Shown here: one piece after another, positions 15,791-23,329 of the stretch | Numbering within the stretch: position 1 is the stretch's first letter | How the letters are laid out: the number at the start of each line of letters is the position of its first letter | Origin: 2011-GWA2-47-8b sp964361325 | GTDB taxonomy: Bacteria; Patescibacteriota; Minisyncoccia; UBA6257; WO2-44-18 | Assembly (NCBI GenBank): GCA_964361325.1 | Contig: CAYHZT010000007.1 | Coordinates: 1-26,186 of the forward strand | Direction: 5' to 3' | DNA: 26,186 nucleotides | Notes under the pieces: generated by a model | Seen by the model: only the letters and a program-made list of their open reading frames with translations | What the model was told of the DNA's origin: nothing | The model's database searches: none | Made by a program: the position numbers and the translations under genes

Positions 15791-16488
15791 AAGGAGTAAT
15801 TCTAGCCGGAGGATTAGGAACGCGTCTTCATCCGATAACGCTGGAAATTCCCAAATCGCTTCTGACGGTAAAGAAAAAGCCGATTATTAACTATCTTATT
15901 GATTTGTTTTTCCGTTACGGCGTAAAAAACACCACTATTTTAATAAACGAAAAAAACAAAGAGGATTTTGATTGGTGGCGCAAAAGATACGGTTCGGCCC
16001 TGCCGGGCGGTTTGAATATAAAAGCGGAAGGAAAATTACGGGGCACTTTCGGCGGATTGGAATCTTTACAAAGGGAATTGTCCGAAACTTTTTTATTGAC
16101 TAACGGCGACGAAATAAAAGATTTCAATTTGAACGAACTTGTTAAATTTCACAAAAATAATCCCAGCAAACCTTTTGCGACCATCGCTTTGGTGGAGGTT
16201 CCCAATCCGTCAGATTATGGAGTTCCGGTTATGGCCGGCGATCGCATAAAGGAATTTTTGGAAAAACCCAAAAATTCTCCATCAAAATTCATATCCTCGG
16301 GCCTTTACGTACTGGAGCCGGGCGTTTTTAAATATGCCGATTGGTCAAAAGAGTTTTTAATGATTGAAAAAGACATTTTTCCTAAATTGGCGGCTGATGG
16401 AAAACTTTGCGGATACAAAATTAAAAATGGCCGCTGGCAGGATTGCGGCAATTTTGAACGCTGGGAAAAAGCTATTAAGGAGTGGTAG
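15787..16488 (+). CDS. Sugar-phosphate nucleotidyltransferase
   Basis: This 233-residue enzyme forms an NDP-sugar from a sugar 1-phosphate and an NTP. The signature LAGGLGTRLHPITLEIPKSL (residues 6-25) is the nucleotide-binding loop with the catalytic Arg and Lys. LTNGDEI corresponds to the metal-binding Asp segment, EKPKNSP to the sugar-binding loop, and GRWQDCGNFERW to the C-terminal WxDxG motif. There is no left-handed helix domain, so it is the short form, like RmlA or GDP-mannose pyrophosphorylase-type cores. It overlaps the O-antigen-ligase-like gene by ATGA and is the last gene in that unit. The sugar and nucleotide specificity cannot be read from the motifs. Confidence 0.88.
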   Translation: MKGVILAGGLGTRLHPITLEIPKSLLTVKKKPIINYLIDLFFRYGVKNTTILINEKNKEDFDWWRKRYGSALPGGLNIKAEGKLRGTFGGLESLQRELSETFLLTNGDEIKDFNLNELVKFHKNNPSKPFATIALVEVPNPSDYGVPVMAGDRIKEFLEKPKNSPSKFISSGLYVLEPGVFKYADWSKEFLMIEKDIFPKLAADGKLCGYKIKNGRWQDCGNFERWEKAIKEW

Positions 16489-16495
16489 TAAAAAG

Positions 16496-16504
16496 TTATC
16501 CACA
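16496..16504 (+). promoter_or_regulatory. Single perfect DnaA-box sequence
   Basis: TTATCCACA, identical to the classical DnaA box, lies 8 nt after the stop of the nucleotidyltransferase gene, at the edge of an AT-rich intergenic stretch (16505-16612). It is the only one I noticed. One box can occur by chance and does not make an origin. Confidence 0.35.
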
Positions 16505-16507
16505 GCC

Positions 16508-16522
16508 CTATTTTTAAAATAG
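16508..16522. repeat. AT-rich 15-nt perfect inverted repeat
   Basis: CTATTTT and AAAATAG flank a single central T. It lies between the DnaA-box sequence and a TATACT -10-like element at 16535-16540, upstream of the surface-protein gene at 16613. It could be an operator or a weak terminator of the preceding operon. Confidence 0.5.
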
Positions 16523-16612
16523 TTGCGCTTTATATATACTTACTAGGTAAAACTTTAACAACCAAAACAGGTCGTTTTTATTAATCAATATTTATAACGT
16601 TTAAAAAATAAA

Positions 16613-17209
16613 ATGAGTTTCATATTATCAAAAGGGAAGCAGGCCGCGACTGTTGTCCTCGCAGTTCTAGTATCAACTTTCGTCGTTGCGTTAATAGCGC
16701 AAGGTACCACATATATTGACACCGATAGTGTTGGCGTGGCTACCGATACCCCAGGCGCCTATTTGGCGGCTGACGGCGGAATTTTGGGCGAGACTATTGT
16801 CGCAGCAAACAACATGAAGACATCGTTCTTTATTGCTACTTCAACAACCGCAACTTCAACGCTTTCCAGTTTTGGCGCCAATTTGGCGTCAACGACTATT
16901 GTAATTGACGGTTCGAGCGGAAGAATGGCAATTGGCACTACCAGCGCTCCGGACGGCGATATAGTAGCAGGTATGATGGTTGACCCGGCATTAACGATTT
17001 CCGGACAGGGAGGCGCAACGAATGGCACCGGTACTTTGTATGTCGCCGGTGGAGTTGCCACGGGCGGGCAAATTATTTTGAAGTCAAGCGATGGACAGGG
17101 TGGAAAGTGTATCTCCATTATCGCAAAAGCTGGTGCTTTCGATATTGGCGCCACTGGCGTTGGTCCGGAGAATCTTCTAGTCGTAAAAGTTATTTCTTGC
17201 CCGAAGTAA
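16613..17209 (+). CDS. Secreted or membrane-anchored fibre-like surface protein
   Basis: This is a 198-residue protein. Residues ~9-30 form one hydrophobic helix after a basic start (KGKQAATVVLAVLVSTFVVA), acting as a signal peptide or anchor. The rest is rich in Thr, Ser, Ala and Gly with short repeated phrases (FIATSTTATSTL, VGVATDTPGAYLAADGGIL, MAIGTTSAPDGDI). These resemble the beta-rich, fibre-like exported proteins common in Parcubacteria. There are only two Cys, both near the C-terminus, which could form a disulfide. The start has no Shine-Dalgarno site, and the upstream leader is long and AT-rich. Function is unknown; a cell-surface or glycan-bearing role is inferred from composition and neighbours. 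Confidence 0.72.
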   Translation: MSFILSKGKQAATVVLAVLVSTFVVALIAQGTTYIDTDSVGVATDTPGAYLAADGGILGETIVAANNMKTSFFIATSTTATSTLSSFGANLASTTIVIDGSSGRMAIGTTSAPDGDIVAGMMVDPALTISGQGGATNGTGTLYVAGGVATGGQIILKSSDGQGGKCISIIAKAGAFDIGATGVGPENLLVVKVISCPK

Positions 17210-17245
17210 TTCGTTGTTAAACCTTAAAATAAACTTTGATATTTT

Positions 17246-18193
17246 ATGAGAAAAGTTCTCACAACTTTATTTGTCCTACTCGTTGCTCCGGCTTTGGCTC
17301 TTGCCGCGTACAACGACGTTCAGCTCACTAGCGGATCGAGTATTGTTATACCTGTTGGCGGAAGTAATTTAGAATTGACGAGCGTTGGCGATATTCAGGA
17401 CGTTCAAGTGGCCGCTACCAATATAACGGTTACGATGGTGGCGAACTCCACGTTGTCAATAAACGCCGCCAGTCGTACAACTTATACCTATTCGGGAGGC
17501 AGGAGAATCGCGAGTTTTGCCTGCACCGATTCTGCTTCTACGCTGAATTTTTCGCTTGCTGCGAGCGAGTCTAATGAAACGCTAGTAGTGACCCCAACGG
17601 GCGTTACGTGCACCGTTCAGACAAGCACTGGTGGTGGCGGTGGTGGAACCACTCCAGCACCCGAAACACCGGCCCCCGAAACGCCAGCGCCCGTTCAAGA
17701 ATCAACCCCAGCAGCCGCCGAACCGACCGTTTCTCCAGCGCCTGCTCCTTCTCCGGTGGCAATAGTCACCGCTCCAGCAGTCGCTCAACCGTCAGCTGTA
17801 GCTCAATTAGTTTCTCCCGTGTTTAATAAAGACTTAGGCGCTGGTGCAAAAGGCGACGACGTAACGCGTCTCCAGCAGTTGTTAAAGACAGACGCCAGCA
17901 TATATCCGACAGGGCAAGTTACCGGATATTTCGGAGCTTTGACCAAAGCGGCTATACTGAAATTTCAGTTAAAGTACGGCGTAATTAAATCTGCCACGGA
18001 AACCGGCGCCGGCCGTCTTGGTCCAAAAACCAGGGCAAAAATAAATGAGGTATTTAAAGGAGCCGCTCCGGCAGCATCAACCCCCGCCCCAGTTGTTTCA
18101 ACGCCTAGCTCGACTCAGAGCATCCAGACCCAGATTCAAGTCCTACTCAAGACAATTCAAGAATTGCAAGCAAAGATTAAAGCCCAACAGTAG
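17246..18193 (+). CDS. Secreted protein with peptidoglycan-binding domain
   Basis: This is a 315-residue exported protein. It has a clear signal peptide (MRKVLTTLFVLLVAPALALA, with a likely cut after residue 20), a beta-rich domain at ~21-125, then a Gly6 hinge. A Pro/Ala/Thr linker follows at ~134-190 (repeats of APETP). A PG_binding_1-type domain lies at ~193-268 (GAKGDDVTRLQQLL, GYFGALTKAAILKFQLKYG, GRLGPKTRAKINEVF). A second Pro-rich linker and a short coiled coil end the protein (IQTQIQVLLKTIQELQAKI). It probably anchors to the cell wall through the binding domain and displays the N-terminal domain. No catalytic domain is seen. It follows the other surface protein by 36 nt and ends at a strong terminator. 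Confidence 0.85.
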   Translation: MRKVLTTLFVLLVAPALALAAYNDVQLTSGSSIVIPVGGSNLELTSVGDIQDVQVAATNITVTMVANSTLSINAASRTTYTYSGGRRIASFACTDSASTLNFSLAASESNETLVVTPTGVTCTVQTSTGGGGGGTTPAPETPAPETPAPVQESTPAAAEPTVSPAPAPSPVAIVTAPAVAQPSAVAQLVSPVFNKDLGAGAKGDDVTRLQQLLKTDASIYPTGQVTGYFGALTKAAILKFQLKYGVIKSATETGAGRLGPKTRAKINEVFKGAAPAASTPAPVVSTPSSTQSIQTQIQVLLKTIQELQAKIKAQQ

Positions 18194-18205
18194 AGTCGTC
18201 AAAAT

Positions 18206-18238
18206 AAAAAATCCTCCGGTATATTCGGGGGATTTTTT
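18206..18238. terminator. Bidirectional rho-independent terminator
   Basis: TCCTCCG (18212-18218) pairs with CGGGGGA (18226-18232), with one G-T pair. The stem is flanked by an A-run (18206-18211) and a T-run (18233-18238), so it gives a U-tract in either direction. It ends the peptidoglycan-binding gene on the plus strand and the flippase or RNA transcript on the minus strand. Confidence 0.88.
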
Positions 18239-18410
18239 ATTCATCCGTCATTGAGAGTTCATAAAGTCTCCCCGGGAACCGGAGTCGGCTCGTTCCGGCG
18301 GCGAGCCCATAGGCGGGCTCTATCCGCTGGGATAGAGAACCGCTGGTCCTTACAGGAGACTTTCTTGGGGGTGGGATCCTGTTCGACAGATACCAGAACT
18401 CATCGGTTTC
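18239..18410 (-). ncRNA. Candidate structured RNA (3' region of the flippase transcript or a separate RNA)
   Basis: This GC-rich non-coding segment, more GC-rich than its surroundings, has several nested perfect pairings. The outer stem pairs 18263-18271 with 18355-18363 (AAAGTCTCC/GGAGACTTT). Inside it are GGAAC/GTTCC (18275-18279, 18292-18296), GAGCCC/GGGCTC (18303-18308, 18315-18320) and CTCTATCC/GGATAGAG (18318-18325, 18330-18337). The last two share CTC, so they could be alternatives. CTGT-TCG-ACAG lies at 18379-18389. On the minus strand the terminator at 18206-18238 lies just downstream, which is why I favour that strand. It matches no RNA family I recognise: the motifs of tmRNA, RNase P and SRP RNA are absent. 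Whether it is transcribed is unknown. Confidence 0.38.
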
Positions 18411-18414
18411 TATA

Positions 18415-19686
18415 TTAAGCTCCAAATGCAGTGATTTGTTTGGCTTTGCGCCAGATTAGGTAATTAGTAATTATCTGGGTAATGAGAGTGGAAACGGCTG
18501 CCCCTTCAATGCCGAACAGTGGAATAAGGAGGAAATTAAATAAAACGTTTCCGAAAGTGGCGACGACCACGAAAGTCACAAAACTTTTTTGCCGGTCAAA
18601 AGCAAAAATCATATTACCAAGAAGAGTGGACGGGTAAACAATCAAAATCGTTGCCATTAATATTCGAAAAGTAGCAACGCTTGGGGCATATTCCGAACCG
18701 AATAATAAATTAATAATCGGCGTTGCAAAGACTAAGCCAATTATTGCGGTTGGAAAAGCGAATTTTAGCACCAAAGAAACGCATTTATCCAAAAGGGCTT
18801 TCGCCGCTGCCGGACTTGTTTTAGCTAAACGCACCATAAGCGGGAAAACACTAGTGGCAAGCAGGGTCGGCAGAACATAGAGAAGTTGTATTGGTTTTTG
18901 GGCGGCGGAATAATATCCGACTTCCTCCGCGGAACGCAGCCAGCCGAGCATAATAATATCGGTATTGAGCATTATAGCGCCCATTATCCCCATTAGTCCG
19001 AACGGCCAAGCGGTTGCCAAAATTGGTTTAATTAATTCTTTGCGGAAATTTTTAAAAAGATTTTTGAAATGGTCTTTTAATATCCAGAAGATGGCAATCA
19101 AGCCAAGCGCGCTACCAATGGCATAGGCAAGTGACAGGGAATGACTCGTTGGTTGAATTACCAGGAACATAAGACCCAAAACCGCAATCGAAAAATTAGT
19201 AAATATATTTATACCGGCCTCAATCTGCATTTTCTCCAAAGCCCGGGAGACTGCCGAACCAAGGTCGCGTAAAGTATCAAACGCAAAGACAAAAATCAGA
19301 ATTGGCATAATAGCGGCCGCTTCTTCAATTTTTGTCAGATAAGGGAAAAATACGATTACGCCGGTAATAAAAAACACGAGCAGGCCGAGCTTGGTAAAAA
19401 GCGCGGTGGAAAGATATTTATCTTTAAGTTCAGGATTGCGGGACGTTTCCTTTGTAATCAGGGCATTGATGCCGATATCCGAAAAAATAGTTAAAAACGC
19501 GGCAATACCCAATGCGTAAGAAAAAGCTCCCCAGCTTGCCGCGCCCAAAACTCGAGCGGCGTAAATAACAACGACGGCTCGCAATAGACGTCCGATCATC
19601 TGTCCGCCGAAAAGCCAAATGGCATTTTTGGCGATTGTTTGGCCGGAATTCTGATTTTTAAAAAGCCAATCCAAAATACCTTTCAT
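18415..19686 (-). CDS. Polysaccharide flippase (Wzx-like, MOP superfamily)
   Basis: This 423-residue membrane protein has about twelve or more hydrophobic helices. Near the N-terminus is the pattern AKNAIWLFGGQMIGRLLRAV, leading into YAARVLGAASWGAFSYALGI, the typical opening of Wzx/RfbX lipid-linked oligosaccharide flippases. Charged residues lie within helices (for example FSDIGINALITKETSRNP), also as in that family. It would move an undecaprenyl-linked glycan unit from the inner to the outer face of the membrane, acting between the sugar transferase (the upstream gene, 1 nt away) and the O-antigen-ligase-like protein at 13634. It lacks a clear Shine-Dalgarno site and is probably translated by coupling. 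Confidence 0.88.
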   Translation of the reverse strand: MKGILDWLFKNQNSGQTIAKNAIWLFGGQMIGRLLRAVVVIYAARVLGAASWGAFSYALGIAAFLTIFSDIGINALITKETSRNPELKDKYLSTALFTKLGLLVFFITGVIVFFPYLTKIEEAAAIMPILIFVFAFDTLRDLGSAVSRALEKMQIEAGINIFTNFSIAVLGLMFLVIQPTSHSLSLAYAIGSALGLIAIFWILKDHFKNLFKNFRKELIKPILATAWPFGLMGIMGAIMLNTDIIMLGWLRSAEEVGYYSAAQKPIQLLYVLPTLLATSVFPLMVRLAKTSPAAAKALLDKCVSLVLKFAFPTAIIGLVFATPIINLLFGSEYAPSVATFRILMATILIVYPSTLLGNMIFAFDRQKSFVTFVVVATFGNVLFNFLLIPLFGIEGAAVSTLITQIITNYLIWRKAKQITAFGA

Positions 19687-19687
19687 C

Positions 19688-21022
19688 TTATTGCGTATTC
19701 GTAAATAAATATTTAATAGTACGAAGCAAGATTAGAAAATCCAGAATCAACGAGCGGTTTTTAAGATAGTACAAGTCGTATTGCAGCTTCTCGTAAGCAT
19801 CCTCCACCGAGGCGCCGTATTTGTAATTGATTTGAGCCCAGCCGGTGATTCCTGGACGCGCCAAGAGACGCAATTCAAAGTAAGGAACGTCATTTTTAAT
19901 CTGATTGACGAATTCCGGCCGTTCGGGGCGCGGTCCGACAAAAGAAAGGTCGCCTCGGATAACATTGATAATTTGCGGCAATTCGTCCAAATGGCTTTTG
20001 CGAAGAATTTTACCAAAGGCGGTTATTCTTTGGTCATTTGGCCCGGACCATTGTGGCCCCTTTCGTTCCGCGTCCGTTTTCATAGTGCGGAATTTATAAA
20101 TCATAAACTCCGTTCCTGTAAGACCGGAACGTTTTTGGCGATAAATAATCGGTCCCCTGGACGTGGTAGCTACCAAAACCGCTATTAGTAATCCTATAGG
20201 CAGAAGAATCAGCCCGAGGATTATCGCCAAAAAAATTTCTATAGGCTCTTTGAATAATTCGTAAATTTTGTGCTTTTTGGTCAGATTTTCCAAGAACCAA
20301 ACTTCTTCCAGTTCGGCCAGTGGCAATTTTTTAAAAATATTTTCGTAAAGCGCTGCCAAATCCAATACCTCTATTCCCAGTAATAAATTTTTATAAATCA
20401 GGCGCGCGGCTTTAGAATTTTTTTTGATATGGGCCGGAATTACGATTAAGTTGATTTTATTATGAAGAATAATCTGCGAAAGATGATCCAATTCTTTATC
20501 TTGCAGCCCCTCTTTCATCCAGAAACTTACTTCATAGCCGAGTTGCGGATTTTGCTGGATGCGGCTGACTAAATCCTCCACCGTTTTGTTGTAGCCCACC
20601 ATCAGAATCCGACTGGTCGGCGCGCCGGCGCTTAATAGATTATTGCAGAAAATTCTCCAGGCATAACCGCCCAGAAACAGCAGAGCCAAAACTATAAAAA
20701 GATTGGTTTTAGGCGTAATGCCAAAAGCGGGAATAAAGTAAAAAAGTAAAATGGCAATTATGCCGCTGGCGGCTATCAGCGAAACGAATTTTTTAGAAAA
20801 CCGCAAATCGTTTTTGAGCGAAGGAAGATCGTAGAGTCCCCCGATGTAAAAAGTTACCAGCCAAATGGCAAAAACTACCGTAAAAGGGACCAAGTGAATT
20901 TCAATAACCGAATCGGAGAGCTGACCGTATCTCAAAAAAAGCGTAAGCGCCAGGGAGGCGTAAAGGATCAAGGCATCCCCGAACAAAAGCAGTGATTGCT
21001 TGAGCTTGACATTAACGTTCAT
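19688..21022 (-). CDS. Polyprenyl-phosphate sugar-1-phosphate transferase (WcaJ/WbaP type)
   Basis: This 444-residue enzyme starts glycan assembly by moving a sugar 1-phosphate from an NDP-sugar to undecaprenyl phosphate. Four or five N-terminal helices (to ~130) are followed by a soluble Rossmann-like CoA_binding_3 region (RILMVGYNKTVEDLVSRI, ~140-250) and one more helix (~258-290). The catalytic bacterial-sugar-transferase domain comes last: YRQKRSG, KFRTMKTDAE, LDELPQIINVIRGDLSFVGP followed by RPE, and RPGITGWAQINY. All hallmark residues are present and the length is that of full-size members. It is the first gene of the minus-strand pair with the flippase and shares a divergent promoter region with the DsbA-like gene. 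The sugar specificity is not known. Confidence 0.92.
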   Translation of the reverse strand: MNVNVKLKQSLLLFGDALILYASLALTLFLRYGQLSDSVIEIHLVPFTVVFAIWLVTFYIGGLYDLPSLKNDLRFSKKFVSLIAASGIIAILLFYFIPAFGITPKTNLFIVLALLFLGGYAWRIFCNNLLSAGAPTSRILMVGYNKTVEDLVSRIQQNPQLGYEVSFWMKEGLQDKELDHLSQIILHNKINLIVIPAHIKKNSKAARLIYKNLLLGIEVLDLAALYENIFKKLPLAELEEVWFLENLTKKHKIYELFKEPIEIFLAIILGLILLPIGLLIAVLVATTSRGPIIYRQKRSGLTGTEFMIYKFRTMKTDAERKGPQWSGPNDQRITAFGKILRKSHLDELPQIINVIRGDLSFVGPRPERPEFVNQIKNDVPYFELRLLARPGITGWAQINYKYGASVEDAYEKLQYDLYYLKNRSLILDFLILLRTIKYLFTNTQ

Positions 21023-21036
21023 ATTGCCTTTATACT
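21006..21036 (+). promoter_or_regulatory. Promoter of the DsbA-like gene, within a divergent promoter pair
   Basis: A perfect TTGACA (21006-21011) and TATACT (21031-21036) are spaced by 19 nt. The -35 box lies inside the first codons of the opposite gene. The -10 box ends 9 nt before ATG 21046, giving a leaderless or nearly leaderless transcript. Confidence 0.65.
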
Positions 21037-21060
21037 AAAGAAAGTATGGACGATAGTCAA
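21032..21060 (-). promoter_or_regulatory. Promoter of the sugar transferase operon, overlapping the opposite promoter
   Basis: On the minus strand TTGACT (21060-21055) and TAGTAT (21037-21032) are spaced by exactly 17 nt. The -10 box ends 9 nt before the start codon at 21022-21020. It overlaps the plus-strand -10 box by five bases. Confidence 0.58.
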
Positions 21061-21738
21061 AAACCAGTTAAAGACACTTTATTGCCCGGCAGTATCATAG
21101 TCGCGGCGCTCCTGATTGCGGGTGCTCTTGTTTATAACGTTGGTTCTAAAAATTCGGGACAGCAAGCCAATGTTGTTGGCAATATAATTTCCGGAGATTT
21201 AATTGACGATGATGTTGTGCTGGGTTCTTCCGATGCGCCGGTTACCGTCGTGGAATTCGGCGATTATCAATGTCCTTTTTGCGCGCGATTTTTTTCTTCA
21301 ACAGAACTTCAGATCCGTCAGGACTATATAAAGACAAATAAAGCCAAGATGGTGTACCGCGACTTTGCTTTTTTGGGTCCGGAATCTACGGAAGCGGCTT
21401 TGGCGTCTCAGTGCGCCGCTGAGCAGAGTAAGTTTTGGGCGTATCACGACAAAATATTTGAAGCCGAAATCGCTGACGGAAAAGAAAATAATGGAAACCT
21501 TTCCGATGATTTCTTGAAATCAGTCGCTTCCGAGCTTGGTTTGAATCGGGTGCAGTTTGACGGTTGTTTGTCTTCTCAGAAATACGCTAATGAAGTTCAA
21601 AAAGATTACGATGATGGCACTGCCATCGGCGTTAACGGCACTCCGACTACTTTTATAAACGGTAAGCTGGTTTCCGGCGCCGCTTCGTATTCAACCATTC
21701 AATCAATGATTGACGAAGCGCTAACCGCTACGCGGTAA
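21046..21738 (+). CDS. Membrane-anchored DsbA-like thiol oxidoreductase
   Basis: This 230-residue protein has one N-terminal membrane helix (~14-33, LPGSIIVAALLIAGALVYNV), so the rest lies outside the membrane. The thioredoxin fold of the Thioredoxin_4/DsbA group shows the active site CPFC (Cys76-Cys79 in FGDYQCPFCARFF). It also has an inserted helical domain with further Cys (SQCAAEQ, DGCLSSQ) and the cis-proline segment GVNGTPTTFING. It would form or rearrange disulfides in exported proteins such as the two-Cys protein at 16613; that partner is inferred. The stop is followed directly by the start of the CCA-adding enzyme gene with no gap, so the two are co-transcribed. Confidence 0.9.
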   Translation: MDDSQKPVKDTLLPGSIIVAALLIAGALVYNVGSKNSGQQANVVGNIISGDLIDDDVVLGSSDAPVTVVEFGDYQCPFCARFFSSTELQIRQDYIKTNKAKMVYRDFAFLGPESTEAALASQCAAEQSKFWAYHDKIFEAEIADGKENNGNLSDDFLKSVASELGLNRVQFDGCLSSQKYANEVQKDYDDGTAIGVNGTPTTFINGKLVSGAASYSTIQSMIDEALTATR

Positions 21739-23241
21739 ATGGAAATTCCAAAAGAAGTAAAATCTATTACCGACAATTTGGTTTCATCTGGTTACCAAGT
21801 CTACCTTGTGGGCGGCTGTTTGCGTGACCTTTTGCTAGAGAAAAAACCGAAGGATTGGGATTTGACCACTAATGCCAAACCGGAAGAAATACAAAAAATT
21901 TTTCCGGATAGCGTATACGAAAATAAATTTGGGACGGTGGGAATAAAGATGGATTCGGAAGATCCGACTTTGAAATTGATTGAAGTTACCACTTTCCGCC
22001 TCGAGGGCAAATACACCGACAAGCGCCATCCGGATGAAATTAAATTCGCTAAAACAGTTGAAGAAGATTTGTCGCGTCGGGATTTTACCGTCAATGCCAT
22101 TGCGTTGAAATTTCCAATTTCCAATTTCCAATTTCCAAATTTAGTAGATCCTTTTGACGGAAAAGCCGATTTGGAAAACAAGCTTATCAGAGCCGTTGGT
22201 AATCCGAATGAAAGATTTCAAGAGGACGCGTTGCGTTTAATGAGAGCCGTTCGTTTGGGAGTGCGTCTTGGTTTTGATATTGAAAAAAAGACCGCCGAAG
22301 CCGTTCAGAAATCAGCCGGCCTTTTGGAATTTATAGCCAAAGAAAGAATCCGCGAGGAATTGGAAAAAATGCTGATGGCCGATAATGCCGCGAATGGTAT
22401 CGAGATGATGCGGGAACTCGGATTGCTTAAGTACGCAATCAAGGAATTGGAAGAGGGGGTTGATATGGAACAAAACAAACATCATATCTATACGGTCTTT
22501 GAACATAATTGCCGGGCTTTGGAATACGCGGCTAAAAATAATTTTCCATTAGATCTGCGCCTGGCCTCGCTTCTTCACGATGTCGGTAAGCCGCGCGTGC
22601 GAGCCTGGAAAAGCGATTCCCGGGGCGCGAAAGAATACAAAGGTCAAAAAGGCGATTGGACTTTTTATCAGCATCAATTCGCCGGTGAAAAAATGGCATT
22701 GGAAATTATGGATAGACTGCATTTTTCCAAAAAAATGTCCGAGAAAGTGACTCTGTTAGTGCGAGAACATATGTTTGTTTACGATCCTGAAATCGTGACC
22801 GAAAAAGGCGTCCGACGCCTTGTGAGGCGGGTTGGCGCGGAAAATATTGATGACTTGTTTTTATTGCGCGAGGCCGATCGTATTGGTTCCGGCGTGGAAA
22901 AGGCCGTTCCTTATCGTTTGCGCCATCTTAAAGCGATGATAGAAAAAGCCAAACAGGCGCCTCTTAGCCCGAAAATGTTGAAATTGAACGGTGAAGACAT
23001 AATGAAAGAATTAAAAATAGAACCGGGCCCCAAAGTCGGTTTGATTTTAGCCGCGTTATTGGAAGAAGTCGTAGACGATCCCAAGCTGAATACTAAGCAG
23101 GGTTTAGCTAAACGCGCTAAAGAATTTGGACAGCTCTCCGATAAAGAGCTTGTTAAGCTTGGCGGAAAGGCCAAGCAATCAGTGGCCGATGTTCAAAAGC
23201 GCATTGACGAGGAGATAAAAAAGAAATACTTTGTTAAGTAG
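21739..23241 (+). CDS. cca: CCA tRNA nucleotidyltransferase with HD domain
   Basis: This 500-residue enzyme adds or repairs the 3' CCA end of tRNAs. The head domain has VYLVGGCLRDLLLEKKPKDW with catalytic DWD, and RRDFTVNAIA. The neck has NERFQEDALRLMRAVRLGVR. The HD phosphohydrolase-like domain has LASLLHDVGKPR, with a further QHQFAGEKMA segment, and the C-terminal tail is helical. Just after FTVNAIA lies an unusual stretch KFPISNFQFPN before LVDPFDG, encoded by four tandem copies of a 7-nt unit at 22111-22138. Family members usually have only a few residues there. A tRNA-Pro gene without encoded CCA starts 17 nt downstream, a natural substrate of this enzyme. Confidence 0.92.
   Translation: MEIPKEVKSITDNLVSSGYQVYLVGGCLRDLLLEKKPKDWDLTTNAKPEEIQKIFPDSVYENKFGTVGIKMDSEDPTLKLIEVTTFRLEGKYTDKRHPDEIKFAKTVEEDLSRRDFTVNAIALKFPISNFQFPNLVDPFDGKADLENKLIRAVGNPNERFQEDALRLMRAVRLGVRLGFDIEKKTAEAVQKSAGLLEFIAKERIREELEKMLMADNAANGIEMMRELGLLKYAIKELEEGVDMEQNKHHIYTVFEHNCRALEYAAKNNFPLDLRLASLLHDVGKPRVRAWKSDSRGAKEYKGQKGDWTFYQHQFAGEKMALEIMDRLHFSKKMSEKVTLLVREHMFVYDPEIVTEKGVRRLVRRVGAENIDDLFLLREADRIGSGVEKAVPYRLRHLKAMIEKAKQAPLSPKMLKLNGEDIMKELKIEPGPKVGLILAALLEEVVDDPKLNTKQGLAKRAKEFGQLSDKELVKLGGKAKQSVADVQKRIDEEIKKKYFVK
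22109..22138 (+). repeat. Heptanucleotide tandem repeat inside the CCA-adding enzyme gene
   Basis: Four exact copies of TTTCCAA run from 22111 to 22138, preceded by a partial AA. The unit is not a multiple of three, so gain or loss of one copy would shift the frame. It encodes most of a short insertion in the protein. Confidence 0.9.
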
Positions 23242-23258
23242 TTAGCAAAGTTTGATAT

Positions 23259-23329
23259 CGGAGTGTAGTGTAATGGCAGCACGAGTCCTTCGGGAGGATT
23301 TAGTTCGGGTTCGAATCCCGGCACTCCGA
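23259..23329 (+). tRNA. tRNA-Pro (anticodon CGG)
   Basis: The acceptor stem CGGAGTG (23259-23265) pairs with CACTCCG (23322-23328), with discriminator A23329. The D arm contains GG at 23275-23276. The anticodon stem AGTCC/GGATT holds the loop TTCGGGA (23289-23295), giving anticodon CGG for the proline codon CCG, with G after the anticodon as usual in tRNA-Pro. The T arm TCGGG-TTCGAAT-CCCGG is at 23305-23321. The C1-G72 pair and A73 are also normal for proline. The 3' CCA is not encoded. The gene follows the CCA-adding enzyme by 17 nt and is probably on the same transcript. Confidence 0.92.

Noticed and set aside
16489..16612. Replication origin.
   Set aside because: There is only one DnaA-box sequence and no dnaA, dnaN or other origin-linked gene nearby.
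18237..18425. A 62-codon minus-strand frame across the GC-rich segment.
   Set aside because: It overlaps the flippase end, has a composition unlike the neighbouring proteins and no ribosome site. The inverted repeats explain the region better.
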